Origin: Bacteroidota bacterium
GTDB lineage: Bacteria > Bacteroidota > Kryptoniia > Kryptoniales > JAKASW01
NCBI GenBank assembly: GCA_021796055.1
Contig: JAJYOS010000030.1
Location: 1 to 16,964 of the forward strand
Reading direction: 5' to 3'
DNA length: 16,964 bases
Shown here: positions 16,104-16,964 of the stretch, piece by piece
Position numbering within the stretch: the first letter of the stretch is position 1
Layout: every line of letters begins with the position of its first letter
Notes under the pieces: model-generated
What the model was told of the DNA's origin: nothing
Databases searched by the model: none
What the model saw: the letters and a program-made list of their open reading frames with translations, nothing else
Translations under genes and position numbers: made by a program

Positions 16104-16187
16104 TCCTCCGCTGGCATTACCCAGATCAGGTTCGTAGGGTTTTATCTCAGCCATCCTTTTTCGGGTGGACGGCACCCCTAACGGACG
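16104..16187 (-). promoter_or_regulatory. TPP riboswitch aptamer (THI element)
   Basis: The minus strand carries the conserved THI-box blocks in order: TAGGGGTGCC (just 3' of the P1 5' strand), GGCTGAGAT, ACCCTACGAACCTGATCTGG and GTAATGCCAGCGGAGG. P1 is formed by TCCGT (16185-16181) with GCGGA (16111-16107). The CTGAGA and CTGATCTGGGTAATGCCAGC parts form the pyrimidine- and pyrophosphate-sensing arms. It lies about 100 nt upstream of the TonB receptor ATG and ends next to an intrinsic terminator. Binding of TPP should lower expression of receptor, thiN and symporter together. This is one of the most secure calls in the window. Confidence 0.97.
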
Positions 16188-16214
16188 AAGAAATTTAGGC
16201 TGTCTCAAGGACTA

Positions 16215-16243
16215 ATCCAAATCTTTACGCCAAGCGCTGTCAA
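16215..16243 (-). promoter_or_regulatory. Possible promoter for the thiamine operon
   Basis: On the minus strand a perfect TTGACA (16243-16238) lies where a -35 box should be for a transcript that starts shortly before the aptamer at 16187. The hexamer at 17-bp spacing, TTGGAT (16220-16215), is a poor -10 match (three of six). Just upstream is a palindrome, GACGC-CT-GCGTC (16260-16271 region), that could be an operator or chance. Confidence 0.3.
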
Positions 16244-16271
16244 TCGAATGTTTTTATGAGACGCCTGCGTC

Positions 16272-16854
16272 AATCTGAAACCGATTGCATCACTAGAGAA
16301 TACGCGCGCGCGACAGGATTAATCACCGATGGATATGTCAATTAAATTGGGCCATCCGAGTTTCCAAAACGATTTAAAACGTCAGTGCGTGACTCCCGGC
16401 CAAATCGCATTCAGACTACAGAAGGACATAGATCCTTTCACGTCCGCAACTGATTGGAACATCTGTTCCGCTCTTGAAACCCACAACAATCCTTATGCTG
16501 ACGAAAGAATTGGGCGCACGAATCCCAAGGCTCAAACCAGCCACGCGAGGACATCATCCAAACCTGATACATCAGCAGCATTCATTGACAGCCAATGACA
16601 AGAAGACATTAGAGACACAAAATCGCGCATACCGAAACGTCGCCACAGAAACTTATAGGGATTGAACATCCCAACGTGAATTCAAATTGAGGTTTTCGCC
16701 CGGCCCGATCGCACAACAGCCAGCGCTCACACCAATTCAGGGAAGTAGGAACCTCGAAGGGGCCGGAACGGTTAAAGTCCGCCTTGCTCTTGACGTGAGT
16801 CGATGGCGGCAAGCGTTAGGTAACATAACACTGATTCCGCAACACGCATGTCGC
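16272..16854. other. Intergenic stretch without a supportable gene
   Basis: Short open frames exist here (for example 16329-16598 plus and 16609-16812 minus) but neither has a ribosome site, a recognisable domain or gene-like composition. The stretch does contain potential RNA structure. GAGGTT (16689-16694) can pair with AACCTC (16750-16755), and CCGGCCC (16700-16706) with GGGCCGG (16760-16766), in a crossing (pseudoknot) order. A CCGCC/GGCGG hairpin (16779-16809) with an inner GAC-GTGA-GTC is followed by CAAGCGTTAGGT. No tRNA, rRNA, CRISPR repeat or IS end was recognised. Confidence 0.4.
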
Positions 16855-16889
16855 TAAATAAGGCGGAAATACGTCACCGTATCTCCGCC
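16855..16889 (-). terminator. Intrinsic terminator of the partial gene at the right edge
   Basis: On the minus strand GGCGGAGATACG (16889-16878) pairs with CGTATTTCCGCC (16873-16862) around a GTGA (GNRA) tetraloop. The single irregular pair is a G-U only on this strand, and TTATTT follows. It starts 28 bp after the stop codon at 16918. The short, interrupted T tract is the weak point. Confidence 0.7.
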
Positions 16890-16917
16890 CATTCTCTTGA
16901 TCCTGAAGCTTACAACG

Positions 16918-16964
16918 TTACTTCTTCACACTGATGGTTGGACCTGCGAATAGTGTCGGTACGC
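16918..16964 (-). CDS. C-terminal end of an unidentified protein (partial)
   Basis: The last 15 codons before a TAA stop read PTLFAGPTISVKK after an initial V, in the only minus-strand frame that is open here to the window edge and ends right before a terminator hairpin. The tail is too short to name a family. The hairpin at 16855-16889 and its matching strand are the main support for a real gene end. The gene would be transcribed in the same direction as the thiamine operon but is separated from it by the terminator and about 700 bp. Confidence 0.5.
   Translation of the reverse strand, partial: VPTLFAGPTISVKK

Noticed and set aside
16007..16117. N-terminal extension of the TonB receptor to 16117
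   Set aside because: It would translate the terminator and the end of the riboswitch; the ATG at 16006 has a strong ribosome site and a signal peptide.
16329..16598. Possible 89-aa plus-strand gene
   Set aside because: No ribosome site, no recognisable motif, and polar low-information composition; likely a chance open frame.
16609..16812. Possible 67-aa minus-strand gene
   Set aside because: No start signal or known domain. It overlaps the structured and attC-like segments, which explain the sequence as well; a homology search could change this.

Overview
The window reads as a chromosomal segment from a bacterium of the Bacteroidota/Ignavibacteriota/Chlorobiota (FCB) group. The evidence is a Gld-type ABC cluster, a DUF5683 protein close behind parAB, and a TonB-dependent receptor with an N-terminal carboxypeptidase-regulatory-like domain. 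Several genes have good Shine-Dalgarno sequences, and two promoter candidates look like ordinary TTGA-N17-TATATT sites. That fits a deep-branching lineage such as Ignavibacteria better than a typical Bacteroidia, but this placement is inference. Gene density is high, neighbouring genes often overlap by a few bases, and several starts are TTG or GTG.

Layout. (1) 1-1250, minus strand: an ECF sigma factor, a zinc-finger anti-sigma factor, and the first 56 codons of a membrane-anchored periplasmic protein cut by the window edge. (2) 1300-5443, plus strand: four overlapping genes for an ABC-2 exporter-like system (GldA-like ATPase, GldF-like permease, GldG-like auxiliary protein, DUF4340 protein). 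It is divergent from the sigma gene across only 49 bp. (3) 5419-8280, minus strand: a membrane-bound HdrD-like iron-sulfur oxidoreductase resembling ETF:menaquinone oxidoreductases, followed by a small secreted protein. (4) 8603-11395, plus strand: parA, parB, a RidA deaminase and a DUF5683 protein. The 322-bp spacer between blocks 3 and 4 holds promoter candidates for both directions and a pair of 8-bp direct repeats exactly 30 bp apart.

(5) 11354-16187, minus strand: a thiamine acquisition operon. A TPP riboswitch aptamer is followed by a strong intrinsic terminator and a plausible mutually exclusive antiterminator. Then come an outer-membrane TonB-dependent receptor, a thiamine pyrophosphokinase and a sodium:solute symporter. 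The layout suggests uptake across the outer membrane, uptake across the inner membrane, and pyrophosphorylation to TPP, which shuts the operon off. The symporter sits where other Bacteroidota carry PnuT, which makes it a candidate thiamine transporter.

(6) 16188-16917 holds no gene I can support. It contains a possible promoter for the thiamine operon, some potential RNA structure, and a hairpin terminator for a minus-strand gene whose last codons lie at 16918-16964. No CRISPR, IS element, tRNA or rRNA was seen. The most interesting items are the riboswitch-controlled operon with its SSS transporter and the EMO-like oxidoreductase standing without etfAB.
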